A stretch of DNA of 64,000 nucleotides, from contig CM038912.1 in NCBI GenBank assembly GCA_021904315.1, forward strand, positions 22,294,949 to 22,358,948, read 5' to 3'. The notes beneath the pieces are model-generated. The model ran no database searches and was not told the origin of the DNA. It saw only the letters and a list, made by a program, of their open reading frames with translations. The DNA is from Sphagnum magellanicum (taxonomy: Eukaryota > Streptophyta > Sphagnopsida > Sphagnales > Sphagnaceae). Below, piece by piece: positions 34,871-48,608 of the stretch. Each line of letters opens with the position of its first letter. Positions within the stretch are counted from its first letter, which is position 1. Both the position numbers and the translations under genes were made by a program.

Positions 34871-37800
34871 CTTACTTCAAAAAATGGGTGTGAGGGCACA
34901 CCCCTAGAAGATCATGCTTGTTCCCTTTGAGATTCAATAGCATCCTATATAATTTGAAGCGGAAAATTTTGACTAATTTTAGCCTCTTGGTGGATGTTAA
35001 TAATGAGTAACTCATTGGCATTGGTATAATATAATTCAATTGCAAAGCCATAATGGTTGGTGTGGGCCTTATTTGAGACTTCAAGTAGCATTTCAGAGTT
35101 CTAGTTTGCATCTGAAAAGAAAAGTTCAAATGGGCACCTTAACAAACTTAACCACACCCATTTCCTATTAGCTTCATATTGACTAGAAATTGAACCAAAC
35201 CATCCATGGGTACCAAACAAATGAGATCAATACAACTGTTGTAATGAATGTTTTTGGAAAACTATATAGATAGTGAAATTCACAGGTTTATTAATGGGGA
35301 AGGTGCACACTTGCATTCTTATTCTAAATAGGCACAAAAGATAGTTATGAAGATGCAATTTACATCTGGGTCATGACATCATGATTCAAATGAATTACAT
35401 AAATTGCATGTGCTCCAAACTCTCTTGACATTCTCAACAGTGCCCTCTCCTATCATGCAAATTACACACACAACCATGACACTTAATTCTTTGAGTCACA
35501 ATTTGATGGCCATGGATTTGAAGCTATGGTTTTGAGTTTGACAAAGAAACAAGATTGATCAAGATGATGAAGCAAGTCAAATCTACAAGTACTTGTTTTT
35601 GCATTATAACTTGCAACATCCCAATGAGAACACACAATTTTATTTCATTATAACAAAGGAATACCATATAGAGAACCAATTTCAGTGTGCTATTCAACAC
35701 ACTATTACAACCTTTTTCCTAGGTGAGATAGGCAGCTATTTGTTGGTTTTTTTTTTTCTTTTTACTGGTAGTGTTAGTTTTAACGAATCAATGATTAAAA
35801 TACAAATTTGAATCATTCGCTAAAGAATAGATGCTATGAAATAGGCCGTCATGAAATCCATTATTGCCTACTAGAATGATGGATCATTCTTACGAGCTTG
35901 TTGAGTTCCTAGTTGGAACATAACAAATCATTCCATAATACCTGCGGAGTTCTCCACTTCTAGACCCATCTTTCATTCTCATTGTTGCCTTGTTACAAGC
36001 AGTTGGTAGTGGCTTTAGGGTACTTGACCGTCATCTGTCCTTAATTATCAACATCGTACTTATATTAATTCAACATGAACTTAAGTCCTTTTCTTCGTAC
36101 TTCCACTTCCTCTTCGGGTTGGTGTCTTTGTTAATGGATTGTAACATGTTTCCACCAACAAGTTTGTTTCGTTGTGCTAGCTTTGGTTGACATATTCTTA
36201 TTCAAGAGTTTTCACCAACAAACTTACGTATGTACACTTTTGGAACTTTGCAAAGTTTGCCAATAATTTATAAATGTAACTTTAGTTGTCCACATAACAT
36301 AATTTTATATCCTAAGTAAATATAATTCTTGAACAAAAGAATATGGGATGGATAGTGCTCCATTTGGAAATGGAACATTGTTATACCACAATGGGAATAA
36401 GATTGGGAGCATGGGGGGAATGTGAGTGAGAACACATATGAGAATAGAACACTTTCAATTTTCTTGCATTTACAAATTGAATCTTCTTTTAAGAGGCTTC
36501 TTCTTTGGCAAATGGATAATAATGAATAACGGATGTTGATATTAGTTTTGGCAAAAGAATCCAACTAAATGGGTTAAAGAAAAACCAAATACAAGTTAAA
36601 ATGACTCCATTTACTTGGCAATAACTAATATTAAGTAAGGTGCCAAATTTTCTCAAAAAATTTTAACTTGGAAGAAATCAAAATTTTATAGGTTTATATA
36701 TATTGATGAGAAAAAAAAAAAAAAAAATTGAACATATGGTGTTGCATCAAAATTGGATACAAATTTTGGAGGAACATGTTATGTAATTTGAATTGATTCA
36801 TTTTTCAATGCTTTACTAGATTAATATGAAATGATATTAGGGTTAAGTTTGATTGGGTTTTTAAACATTTGACATCTATCACTTGAGTTTCAATCATTGA
36901 AAAAGAAATTCATCATAAGTTATTTTTTTGTGAGCAATAATGATGCCTCATTGAAAAGACAACTTTCATAGATTATTTTTTTTTTTCTGATTTGCCATTT
37001 TCAATGAAAAATTATTTCAATTGACTATTCATATGATGCACCTTCAATTTTTTTGAAAGATTCAAATGTGAGTTTGAAGATGAAAATAATGAAAGAAGGA
37101 GTTGGGGCAACACTTTGAAGTAAGAAGGGCATGTTGGAGCTCCAAGATGGGGATTGGAAAAATTGATAAATAGGTCAACTATTCACATAGACGTGCACAA
37201 ACCAAATAACAAGTTGGTTAGTGCATAGTTGGATCACTTTTAGTACATAAATGAATTAGTGGCATATACATATTCACAAGACTCACTATGGCTTGAATTT
37301 GGAGGAAGCCACCACCTTTCCCCTTATAAGATTATTTGTGATTAACCATAGGGGCTACATCCAAATGTCATTTTATCCCGAAATTCCCAAGTTGAGAATT
37401 TCAATTTTTTTGAAATTGGGACTCTTGGCATTTTGAGGGCTCGTAATTTCTTATTCAAACCTCTAATTGAGGTGATGTCTAAAGCAAAGTTGTAGCCTTC
37501 ATCGAAATATTTTCAACGATATGTGGCACGTCACTTACATGTAAGCAAATCAAGGCGATTTTTGACTTTTAGTGGTTAGGAGTCAAATTGGCACTTTGAC
37601 TTCCGACCTTTTTTTCGGCCATAACTTGTGTTTTATGTACTTAAATGGGTCATGCGAACCCATTTTAGACATCTACTTCTCAAGAACTTTTGAATCGTAT
37701 AAAGAACTTTTCAATCCAATGAATTTTGACCCCTAAAATTGCTTTTTGAAAATTTAAGACTTTGTAGGGATTTCAATTTCCAAAGTGAAAGTCCATTTGA

Positions 37801-40800
37801 AAGTGTGTCGGCTCATTCCCTCACATTTCTTGCATTCCTGGGAGTGTAAATGTAACTTTCGAGTTGCACTTTTGGCTTGCACCTTTCCATGCCTTTACTT
37901 TGATCGTGAACCTAAAGCTAAAGTCGTGACATCATAGTTCACAACTCCACACAATACCCATGACTATAATTCATTTGTCTTTTTAATTAAACATATTCAT
38001 TTTATTGAAAAAATGTAATTGCAATATCAGCATGTGTTCATTTCGTTTTTTTGCATGGGCTAGTGTGTTTATTTTTTTAAAAATTTAACATAAATGCCTT
38101 TTATAAACCATTTACATTTGTATCTAAGGTTAGGTCAAGAATGCTTGTGGATGGTTGAAAAACTAAATACAGTTTATAAGGATATCCATAAATTATCCAA
38201 AAGACAAGATGAAAACCTTATGTTCAAGCAAAACACTAAAAATGCAAGGACATGAACACAATTTTGAAAGGGCCATTGAATGTTATTTCTATGACTTATG
38301 GGTGTCAAACAAGTATTTTTAGATATTACGTTTTGATTTTTTTTTCCATCCTATTTACTTATTTATTTTAATATGCACATATTAGGCATCCAATTTTAAT
38401 ATTTTTAATTATATTATTTTTAGTTTAAAATAATTTGGAATTGAAAACAAAAATGAAATCATGAGGTGGATGCAAAATATTTTGACCCTACTTGTTAACT
38501 TGTTTTTACCTGTAAAGTAAAAAGAAACAATTTTCAAAATTTCTAACCTTCCTCTAGCATCTCAAATCAAATGGAACCTTTATAGTTTTTCATTGGCACC
38601 TTTAACCTCCTTCTAGCTTCTAAAAACATTTGTACCATTTCATTTAGACTTTAGAAAAAACTTCAAAAATGTCTTCAAAAATTATGTTAATTTTTAAAAA
38701 TTGGGGATGAATTTAGCTATGAAAACAAACTCCATTGACAAAAAAAAAATTAAAATTTAAAATTTAAAAAATATATATATATATATGTTCACCATATCAA
38801 TATTGAGGGTTGGGAAAAAGAAACAATTCTTTGCAAAAAAATTCATATATTTTCAAATACTTGAAATTTACTTTTCAAAGTGCCAAAAACTAAAGATCCA
38901 AATCAAGTATTTGCAAGTGCAGTGGAAAAACATAATTATATCAATTTAGCTTTTGAAACCAATGCCAACAATAGTTAAGAAAGAATGTACCCAAAAAAAT
39001 TGATATTATTTTTCAAAAATTCATTTAATTTTTGTACCTTTTATTTGGAGACCTTTAGTTTTTGTGTAGTGAATTTATTTTTTGGGCTACTTTATCATGC
39101 TTTCACGCATGGAATGTAATTGAAATGAAAAAAACCACAATTTACAAACTTTTATTATGCATAAATTAATCAAAACATTATTTCACAATAATTGAACCTA
39201 CTAACAACTAATACCTTAAATCTTTAAAGCATATGTTATTTAAATTTTTAAAAAATCTAATATTGAAGATTTACGCATACCCTACATTAATTATAATTTT
39301 ATTTTCAAAATATTGATAACCCTATTTTTGAACTAATTGACTTACAATTTTTATTCAACACCCAATATATCGCACCTTATATTTTTATTCACATATTTTC
39401 TATTTTTTTTTTATAGTAATGTCCCCCTTGGGAACACAATACAAAAGAAAAAAATATGAGTTGAAATTTTTGAATGCATCTTTTAAAGCTTTTCTAAGTT
39501 TCACCTTGTGTTTTCATGCATACATGATGTTTGAAGTGAATAATGAGCATGAAAAGATCAAAAAATTTGCAACTAATGTGAACTTGGAACTTTTTAAGGC
39601 TTCAAATTTTTTTAGTGAAAAAGAGTGCATGATGAGGGTAGGTAACAAAAAAAATTCATTACATTTGTGATAGAAGATTAACTTGAACTAAACATGTACA
39701 AAAAATATTCAAACTTCACACTAGGTGTATATCTCCTGTCAACAAATAAAAAAGGAGGGGATAATCTAAGTAAGAAACACCTTTACATTATTGATCATAC
39801 CAATAGCAAAATTGCTAGCTTGTCCAATAAACAATGGACCAACACAATTGATGCTTACTTAAGTTCTACTTTTTTTATATCAAGCTTAAAATGCAAATTA
39901 AGAACTTTAGGGGATTAGAGTTCTCATGGGTTCCTCTCAATAGCCAATTGGTCATGTGGTAGTTCATGGACAAATAAATAACTTCATACAACCATCCCCA
40001 TTTTCAATAAATTTTCCCAGAGTAGAAGTTGGATAGAAAAATAAAAGAAGATTATTCAAAAACAGAAAATTTCCCATTATACCTTTAGATATGATCAAAA
40101 TCCCTTTCTTTCTAAAACTCCCATAACATGGTAAATATTTTCTTCCAAATGTAGACAAATTGATAGATTCCTTCAAAATTCCTAAAAACCCGCAATAATT
40201 TGGAACAAACCACTTAAGAAACCTCTAGACTCTGTCATTGTTTTTCTTGAATTAGTCTCTAAATTCTATCGCTAATATTTCTTCTCATGCCTTTGAGTTC
40301 ATAGTGTAACAAAAAAACTTGTTTTAAAACAAAAGACGAAAAATCAACAATGAGGCATTCTTCTTCATTTTTTCACACAACCACACTTTATTCTCCAACC
40401 TGAAATTCCACTATTCTATTTCAATGAAGATGAACACTTAATTCTTGTTTCCGTTTATCCATCCCCTCACAAAGACTAGAACACCCCTCCTTATAATTCG
40501 TGTTGCAACTGTCTGTCTATCGCCACCACCAAATCTCTAGCGCCAACCATTACTACATTTAGTGATTTGCATTCCCCATCCAAGAACAAACATAATGCAA
40601 CTTTAAAACCATTTCATCACAAAAACCATCTCAATAGTGCAACTCCATTGAATTGCAAAAATCAAACACATTTAACTTGCAAACAAACAAAAAAACCCAA
40701 ATGTAGAAAGAAGAATAGAAATTCGACTTTCGGCGTCTACATCTTTTCATGAACTATTCTATAATTTGACATCTTCTACTAGTTAGCCGTTGTGAATTAG

Positions 40801-43515
40801 GGTTACTTCTTTTCATCCATCCACATCCATATCCGCACAAAAAATTCTTGACACTAGTTTACGTCACACTCCAACTTCCCTCATAAATGCTTTCTCCTCT
40901 TTTTGTTGTCACGATTCAAGGAAGGGTGAAACACTTCATTTTGGGTTATTTGACCATGCATTCAACATTATATTGGTCTTATAGGTATTGTGAAACTCTT
41001 GAAGCCATTTACAAGCAATGGCATCTTGAATACCATATGTTATGACCGTTTTGCAACAAGAAGTGATGTGAGTTGGCCACCTTGTAGATATATCCGCAAA
41101 AGAAGTAGATTCTAAAATTGACAATATCTTTGTGTTTGTGTCTCCTTGATGTCACTATTGTAGCTAGAGGATCCAAGTTTACGTATGTCAATACTAATAG
41201 GACGTTTTCTTCATAGGAAATGATGACACCCATTTGTAGTCCTTGCAAGGGCAACAGTGTGTGATTTGGCAAACATGTTTGCCTTTTTCTTTCAATGGGC
41301 TTATGGGAAGTATATTTTCAAAGATTGAATCCGTGTGTATTGTTACCTTGTCTTCTTGTCCAAGTTGACTAGACATATATCAATGGTGCACAACCAAAAA
41401 GAAACCCCTAAAAGTGAATTGGTCACTTTATGAACAATCACTAACTAGGCATGAAATAAGGGGTGAAAATAGACAATGACAAGTAACAATATCTTTACTA
41501 TATGACTGAAATACAAAACCTAAGAAATTTGAAGCTTAAATGCCTAGATTCCATGTACAACTTAAACATTAAGTGGCAATGTCCTCCAAAGGAATTAGGA
41601 GAAATATATCCTCCTTGCAATTTCTCATAAGCCATTTTGCATGAGAAACAATATTTTCTTTGCCCCTTAAGATAAAATTTCATTATTTGGAATTTCTTTG
41701 ATATTTAAATAATGTTGCATGAATTGTTTGATCATTTCAAAAAGATCTCATCTTTTTAATTCATGATATATATTTTAAAAAAAGTCATTTCCAAAGATAT
41801 AAAATCTATCTAATGTCTATTTACCAATAGTTATTAAGTGGGATATATGGGTTGCCCCACCACCCTAAAGAGTGTCTATCCATGGACCCACCCAAATGCT
41901 TAATATTTGTCTTCCTTTCCTTCCATGGATGAAAAGGCCATTCAAGGCACTTAATAAAACATTCATGACAAGGAACATTTGTGACAAATTAATTATGGGG
42001 ACAATTTTACTGGTTGAGTATTATTGGGGATGTTGGGAAATTTGAAGGAACAAATTGTGGGGATGCCCATTAATTGTGCTAAAAAATTGAAAGCTTAAAA
42101 ATGTTTTCTAAGAACATATTTGATCTTATTTTGGTGAACTATGCCAAAGCTTGGGCAATATCATTACAAATAAGTTTTGATGCATAATATGGTTACAATG
42201 TTTTGTTTTTTGGATGCCATGATTTGGCTATGTGAAATGCCTACCAAATGTAGAATTCAAGAACGATGGAATTGATGTCATTCAAATATTTGAGACTCCT
42301 TTAAGACTAATATAGGAATACATTGGACCAATGTTCCTAAACTTAGAATAAACAATATGGATAATAAAAGAATATATATATAAATATTAAACAAAGGTGA
42401 AGAATGAATCCATGTGCAAACAAAATGAATAAAGGTGATTGAAATGTACGGTTTAAAAGGGCGTTCCAATTAGGTCACCCAAGGCCATGAAATGGGCTTA
42501 GAAAAGAGAAGGAAGCAATATCACCCAAAATCAGTTACCAATTTTGATTTGCTCCACAATTTTGAAGAGGAGTGAAGGCCCTTATTTGCTCAAGATAAAA
42601 GCTTAACCTCTTATGCACCACAATGGATGCAAAGAGACTTAAAGTTTATGAAATGGCCGAGACCTAGAGCTTTAACATAATGTTCATGCCACTAAATAGC
42701 AGTTCAAAGTGGGCATGAAGGGAGTGTATTGGTAGGGTAAAGGCCCCAATGTGAGGCCATTCTCAAAAGAAGGGACCTACAATGAAGGGATAGTCCCTCA
42801 TTTGTGGAGAGTATCACCCACATGTGGTCTTTACCCATTGTAAATCAGAAGGCAAATGCTATCATGAACCCAATCGTGAACTCTAGAAGATTTGGGAAAC
42901 ATTAATTTTACGGAATGAACTTTTAGGAAAGGTATTCACAGATGTAAGGTGCCCTCCAAATACACCAAGACATTTCTCAAGGTGCTTTACTAGATGGAAA
43001 CCAACTTTGTACCACCACTTGTCTAGCTATGACTATTCCCACATAGCTTGTAGAATTGTATTCTAATTTCATTTATGTGTCAAAAATAGTGTTGCAAAAG
43101 CCTATGTAATTGGTTGACATTGTAGCCACAAAGGTGTCAATAACTCTCGCATTGCAAAAATGCATGTGGAAGATTCTTGGTTTTCATTGAATCGGTGTTG
43201 GAGTAGGTGCTTGTTTCCAAATATAGAAGGTGCTTGAAGTGCGCAAATTTTTTCTCCCATGGGACCCAGGGCATTATTTATTTATTTATTTATTCAATAT
43301 AGTGGTTTCAAAAGTTTGGCAAAATTTTAGCAATTTTGTTGAATCTACACTTTTTCAAAACAATTCCAATTTTCCCCAATTTTTTGACACACAATGTGAA
43401 AATTCGTCCCAAAGAAAAGGCCCAAGTACTAGCAAAATCAGCCCATCACAATAATAAAATTTGATGAACTTTGGAAACCACCCATGCTTACTTAATTTGT
43501 AGAAGATGGTATAGT
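34871..43515. other. 8.6-kb AT-rich gene desert
   Basis: No gene or RNA I can support. A GC-richer island at 37300-37950 (words such as GTGGCACGTCACTTACATG and TCGGCCATAACTTG) reads like decayed repeat sequence but is single-copy in the window. Short AT tracts occur at 38770-38788 and 42370-42385. Minus-strand frames at 40936-41376 overlap in three phases without a recognised domain. Confidence 0.5.
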
Positions 43516-43719
43516 GCATTCACACTTGGTGTTAGTGACTCTAGGGTAAGTCCCGTAACACCATGCTAGCCATTTAGGACTTAAACCTAGTTGCCATGAA
43601 AATTTTATGTTAAGCTAGCATTCACTTAACATTGAGCTATGGCCCATTTAACAATGGGTGCCACCTAGGATGCCACCTAGATTTTCATTTAACACTGACT
43701 TAACATCAAGTGTGAATGC
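43516..43719. mobile_element. 204-bp MITE-like inverted-repeat element
   Basis: Ends GCATTCACACTTGGTGTTA and, inverted, GCATTCACACTTGATGTTA: about 20 bases with one mismatch. No coding capacity. The interior has further TTAACATT/AATGTTAA-like words that could fold. Flanks do not show a convincing target duplication. Confidence 0.65.
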
Positions 43720-44326
43720 GTAATTAGAAGCCTATTGGAATAAGTTCTGTTCAAAAGAGAAAGACACAAAAAGCTTCCTGCTAAAAAAACCATCATGTCT
43801 TTATGAGAATTCAAGAAAACCATCATCTCTCTCTCAATGTTGATGATGACGGTAATGATGATACAAGTTTTGTTAAGCTGAAAAAAACATCTTTGCTCAT
43901 GAATCCTGTTGATACTGGTGATGATTCTTAGCTTGAAGAAGACATTGAGGTGACTTTTTAAAAAAAAAAATTGTGTTATTGCAACCCTAATTTGAATCAT
44001 GATGAAAACGTTTTATACAAAAGAAGTGTCATATATATTTGAAACACAATAGCTATTAATGATACCTTCAAGTTAGGCCCAAGTCAGGCCTAGTGCTAGA
44101 GGACACAACGTGACTTTCACCTGATTATGTGAAAACAAAAACTTGAAAAAAAAAAAACCCTGTGGTTGGTGTTGGTAGGACACCCCTTCCGGCAACCCCA
44201 ATGTGAATTATGATGACCAGGTTTTACATGGTAATTGCTAATACTTGTTGGCTTGAAAATTTGAAACTGGGTGATAATATTTTTTAAAAATTAAAAGAAT
44301 TGATTTTTGATGTTCCTTTAGAAAGG
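43720..44326. other. AT-rich intergenic DNA
   Basis: No gene seen between the two MITE-like elements. Confidence 0.5.
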
Positions 44327-44547
44327 GTCACTTTAGACAAGGGTCCAAGGAGCAAGGTCCAATGAAATTGAGCATTCTTATTGATACATTTTGAATATTG
44401 GACTCTCGAATTGGACCCAAAGCCTTTTAGACATACTCATTGTACCGTGGGATAAAGTGTTTTTTTTTTTCTTAATGTCAAGAAAGGTCCAATTCAATGT
44501 TCAATTTGCTTCAAATTGGTCCCTGGACCCTTGTCTACTAAAGTGAC
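44327..44547. mobile_element. 221-bp MITE-like element upstream of the HdeD-like gene
   Basis: Left end GTCACTTTAGACAAGGGTCC; the right end reversed reads GTCACTTTAG, TA, GACAAGGGTCCAGGGA. The inverted repeats extend about 45 bases including GGTCCAATGAAATTGA-like arms with a few mismatches, so most of the element could form one hairpin. It lies 580 bases upstream of the HdeD-like start codon. Confidence 0.75.
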
Positions 44548-45127
44548 ACTAAGCGAATGTTGAGGTGCACAGATTTAGAACAAATTCCAATAAAGGCTGT
44601 TTTTTTTAATGTATTGTTTTTTTTGTTTCCTTTCCCTTGGCAATGTGGCAAAGGAATTTGCCAAGTGTTGACGGAATCGCCGGTAATGCCCATGCCAGCT
44701 GCTGCTGCCGCTGCGTTACGGCGCAGCTCTTGCCGAGTGGCACACCTCCAGGCCTCCACTCTCCCCACTGTACGTGGCGTGGCTGCATGCGGCCACAAAT
44801 TCCCATCAATTCTCGTATCCAACTTTGTGCCCTGTGCACACCTAATTTGCACTCCCCACTTCCCAACTCTTGTATTGGATGGAAGATTACAAAATTGGCG
44901 TACCGATTCAGCAGGAATTCTCCTCTGAAGATCTCTGCATTTGGCGTGCACAGAACTGTCGAGTTCTTTTGCTGGACACCAGGTTAGCTGCTGCAGAGAG
45001 TCGAGTTCGCGACAACTCTTCGCGAGGTCCGCGAGAAAATCTTAGCGCAAATCTCGAATTCCGAGACCTTTGTAGAATTAACAAGGTTTGTACTAGGGAG
45101 AAGAGCTTTGAGGCTTGAGCTTGAGAT
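44548..45127 (+). promoter_or_regulatory. Promoter/leader of the HdeD-like gene
   Basis: GC-richer than the surrounding DNA (44640-45120). Overlapping frames on both strands lack domains. Assigned as promoter and leader by position. Confidence 0.5.
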
Positions 45128-47206
45128 ATGGCGGACTCTGAGCAGGAGCCATTGCAGCCGGGGGGTGGTGGTGACGATCAGAAGACGAATCAGCATGTGC
45201 GCTTCGATCCCAAAGGCCACCAGCACCAGCAGCAACAAGCGCAATATTCAGCAGAGAAGCCGAATACAGCTACCAGAGAAATCGACCAGCGCACTTACTA
45301 CATCAATATTCCCATTCACCCTCTGTCTGGCCAGGTTGATCCAAATCTAAATCTCCTTTCATTGCACCCATGCATGAGTTCTCTGCAAGCTCAGGGAGTG
45401 CGGCTGTTGGTACCCATCATCTGCATGCATGCATGTTGTTTTCTTGGGTACTTGCGCAAGCTGGAGTTCTCGTACAACTGCCTCCCTTCGTGACATGTTG
45501 GAGAGTTCTCAGTGTATCCTTTTTAGAAATTCCTCTTAGGACCAATGTCAAAGGGAAAATTCGTCTTTCCTCCATTAGATGCCTTCCAACCAAGGAAAAA
45601 TGATTGACTTCCCCTTGTAAAATCATTTGGTAGAGTTGTATACAAACCCTTCTAGATGAACTTCCCCTGTGAGGTTCATGTTGCAAAGTGTTTGCACAAT
45701 TCCCTGCCACCCACGTTTGTATTCTATTTCTTGGAGGTAAAGTTAAGACAATTTTCCCACAAGGGAATCATCCAAAAGCTCCTTGTGTTGAACTGTAAGA
45801 AGCAGGTTTGATTGGTTTGATGATCCTTGATTCTGATTGAATTTGGGTAGGCTGCAGAATAATATTCTGCTTACTAGAGTTTTTTTTTTCTGACAACGGG
45901 TGTAGTGTTGAATATTCTTCAGGTACCTGATGAGCATCTGGAGAGGTTGTCGCTCTACTTTTCGACGTATGGAATTGTGTTTATTTTGGTTGGTGTGGTG
46001 GCCATCGTGGTGCCTTTGTTCTTCGGAATTCCCATCGACCAGTTGTTCGCATGGTTGCTAGTGGTAGCGGGAGCCATCACCCTGTTGAATTTCTTGCTTG
46101 TGTGTGGAGCTCCTGGAACCACTTCCTTTCTGTTGCTGGGAGCCTTGCACCTGGGCGTTGGACTGTGGATGTTGCTTCAGCCTGTCCCTAATCCTACCAT
46201 GCTCATCTTCCTCATCGCTGGCTGGTTCCTTGTCCATGTATATATATTTTTCCCCCTCTCTGCTGTCCCACAAACACAAGCTTCAAGCTTCAAGAGAGTG
46301 CAGAACTGATGCAATCTACACTATAATTGGTACTAGGATACAGATCTGATTAACAAGGAAATGGAAGCAGCATTTTTTTCTTGCCAGCAGCTCATGCATT
46401 CTTCAGGCACATTCTTCAGAGATCAGGTTCTAGGAAATCTGCTGCCAAGCTCACCATGCAATATTTAAGATTTCTGGCATCATGTTGTGGGAGCTTGCAG
46501 GGAGTGTTGAAGCTGCTGTTGACATGCCAATTGCGGTATCTGACAACATGGCCAGCAGTGATGATCAGTGGCCTAACATCAATCATCTTGGCTTTCACAA
46601 TTCTGGCTCTAAGCTCTTGGTTGTTCAACGAGTCTCTGAAAGTGATTGGTATCTTCTTTGGAGCTGATCTCTGCTTGACAGGAGTGTCTCTGATGCTAAT
46701 TGCCTTCATGGCTCGCTTGGGTATGAATGTCAAATCTCTTCTAAATCTTACATCAGATCTTTTACTCAGCTGCCGACCTCAAATTGTAGGTTTCCTTACA
46801 TAATTCTTCTCAGCCTCAAATGGGAACCTTCTCATCCTCAATTTGGTACCTTCTAATTCCATGAATCGGTATCTTCTAATTCTCAAATTGATACCTCCTC
46901 AGCCTCAAATTGTTACCATTTCAACAGCAGTAGAATGTTTTTTGCTTCTCATAGTTCTTAGATCATGTCTATGTGATGATCCTTTTGGCTAATGTGGTGA
47001 TCATGCAAAATCTGTTTTGTTGAAACAGAACTTACAAATACTGTGCATTAGATTTCAATGTTTCATTAGAGAGTTCAATCATGGCTGATGAAGAAAGATG
47101 GTTGTTGGATTTTTGGGGTGGGTGATCAATTAATGCAGGTCGCAAAGCGAAGGAGACACATGAACCACTTCTGGCAGAAAGTGCACGAGTAGCTGCAACT
47201 GTATGA
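45128..47206 (+). CDS. HdeD/DUF308-like six-span membrane protein, four exons
   Basis: Exons 45128-45334, 45923-46237, 46501-46720 and 47139-47206; phases 0, 0, 1 join without a break to 269 residues ending TGA. Donors and acceptors are GT-AG (CAG|GTTGAT, TTCAG|GTACCT, CAT|GTATAT, TGCAG|GGAGTG, G|GTATGA, GCAG|GTCGCA). Residues 1-85 are polar, with a Gln/His stretch. Six hydrophobic spans follow (about 86-106, 112-131, 136-156, 162-182, 195-213, 218-238), including YGIVFILVGVVAIVVPLFFG and WLLVVAGAITLLNFLLV; the paired spans with Gly-rich turns and W-L-xx-G repeats resemble the DUF308 short repeats of bacterial HdeD. HdeD is tied to acid resistance in enterobacteria; the plant role is unknown. 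The short tail RKAKETHEPLLAES is basic then acidic. Confidence is high in the gene model, moderate in the family. Confidence 0.78.
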
Positions 47207-48608
47207 GTTTTATTTGCTGGGGTTATGTGATACGCTACTATGAAGACACAAAATTTAAGGTATCAGCAAGCAGCACCTGCCCGGATATACTTTTGTATCG
47301 TAATATAGTGCCAGAAAAGAGGTGAAGTTTTTTGGTGTTCCCTCATTCAAATTTGGAGGTTTCCTCTGAAGGTCTACTTTCCTTGAATATCATACATGTG
47401 AGCTGTATGCAAAACTTCTGTGGCTGGAGTTAAATCACAGTGTGCTTTCTAGATTTTCAAGAATGGATGTGAGTAGAATCTTTTATGATCCAACTCTTGA
47501 AATTGAATTTTAGTGAAGAAAATTAGATTTAACTAATCGCCCACTCTCCCACAGCAACTTGCACTTCAACATGAAAGGTAAAATGAGTATTCATATTGTG
47601 GAGTGCACTTTTCTATCTCAGGAAAAGTAAACTTCTGTCAGCATCTTCTGACAGCATCCAAACAAGGAAATGGTAGTGAAATGTACCAGTGCAAAGTAAC
47701 AATTTCCAGTTAATGCACTTGGGCTCTGTGTTGCTGCACACTACAAGTGACAATCAACTTTGTTTTTTCCTTTTCTAATGTTCCCATACGTTTTCCAATA
47801 GTTCATCATCATTTATGTCTGATGTTAAATTGAATTTGAATTAATATAAATATCATGGACACGGGTCTTTTTTTTCCATGGTGGTGGGTAGAGAAAACAC
47901 ATGAGATAATTATAAGGGTAGGAAATAGTTATTAAGAAAGGATTTAGGTAGTTATTAGGGAGGGTAGTTAGGCTTGGAAATGAGGTAGCTGTATCAAGAA
48001 TTGTCTCTGGAATTCTCCAGGGTCAACCCCACTACAGGTTATTCAAAATCAATTGTCCATCGACAACCATAAGATTATGCAAAATCTCCCATATACCAGT
48101 TGCTCAATTTCTGTCACTGGAAGGAATAAATTGAGTACTTTGTCCTGCAGTTGATGTTTTCAACACTTGAGAAGTGGCAACCCTTGAAATCATACTCAAA
48201 AGTATCTGACATATTTGAAAATACCATACAAAATACATAAGTTTTATTTAAATACTGGAAATTTCAAAACAATAACTATGCAAAAGGTTCACACAAAAAC
48301 ATAATAGAATTTAGTTCTCAAATATTTTTCTGTTTCCAACAATACCACTCTCAAAACTCTTATAACCAATACAACCTTCTTCACCGTTAAACATAATCAT
48401 AGCCAAGTTCTATGCACACAACAGGCTTGTTTATACTCTTCAATATAATCATATCATAGCCTGCTTGAGAAAAACGACCAAAGCTCTTGAAAATATGCTT
48501 TACTTGACTTTCTATACACTCTCAAAGTTTATCATACTAGCAGGCTTTCTCTGCACCATCACACATAATCAGTACTGAAGCTCTCAGGCATAGCTGCTGG
48601 CCAAATCT
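47207..48608. other. Convergent intergenic region, HdeD-like gene to SOD
   Basis: Contains the 3' regions of the HdeD-like gene (+) and SOD (-). No gene in between. Confidence 0.55.

Noticed and set aside
37300-37950. GC-richer island in the desert, considered as an old element end
   Set aside because: No second copy in the window, no paired ends and no coding remains, so no element family can be supported.
40936-41376. Overlapping minus-strand frames (FENILPISPLKEKGKH, TYGIQDAIACKWLQEF)
   Set aside because: They look protein-like and may be a gene or element fragment, but I cannot name a family and the frame shifts repeatedly.
44557-44987. Several 80-137-codon frames on both strands upstream of the HdeD-like gene
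   Set aside because: Mutually overlapping, no domains, and best explained as GC-richer promoter and leader sequence.
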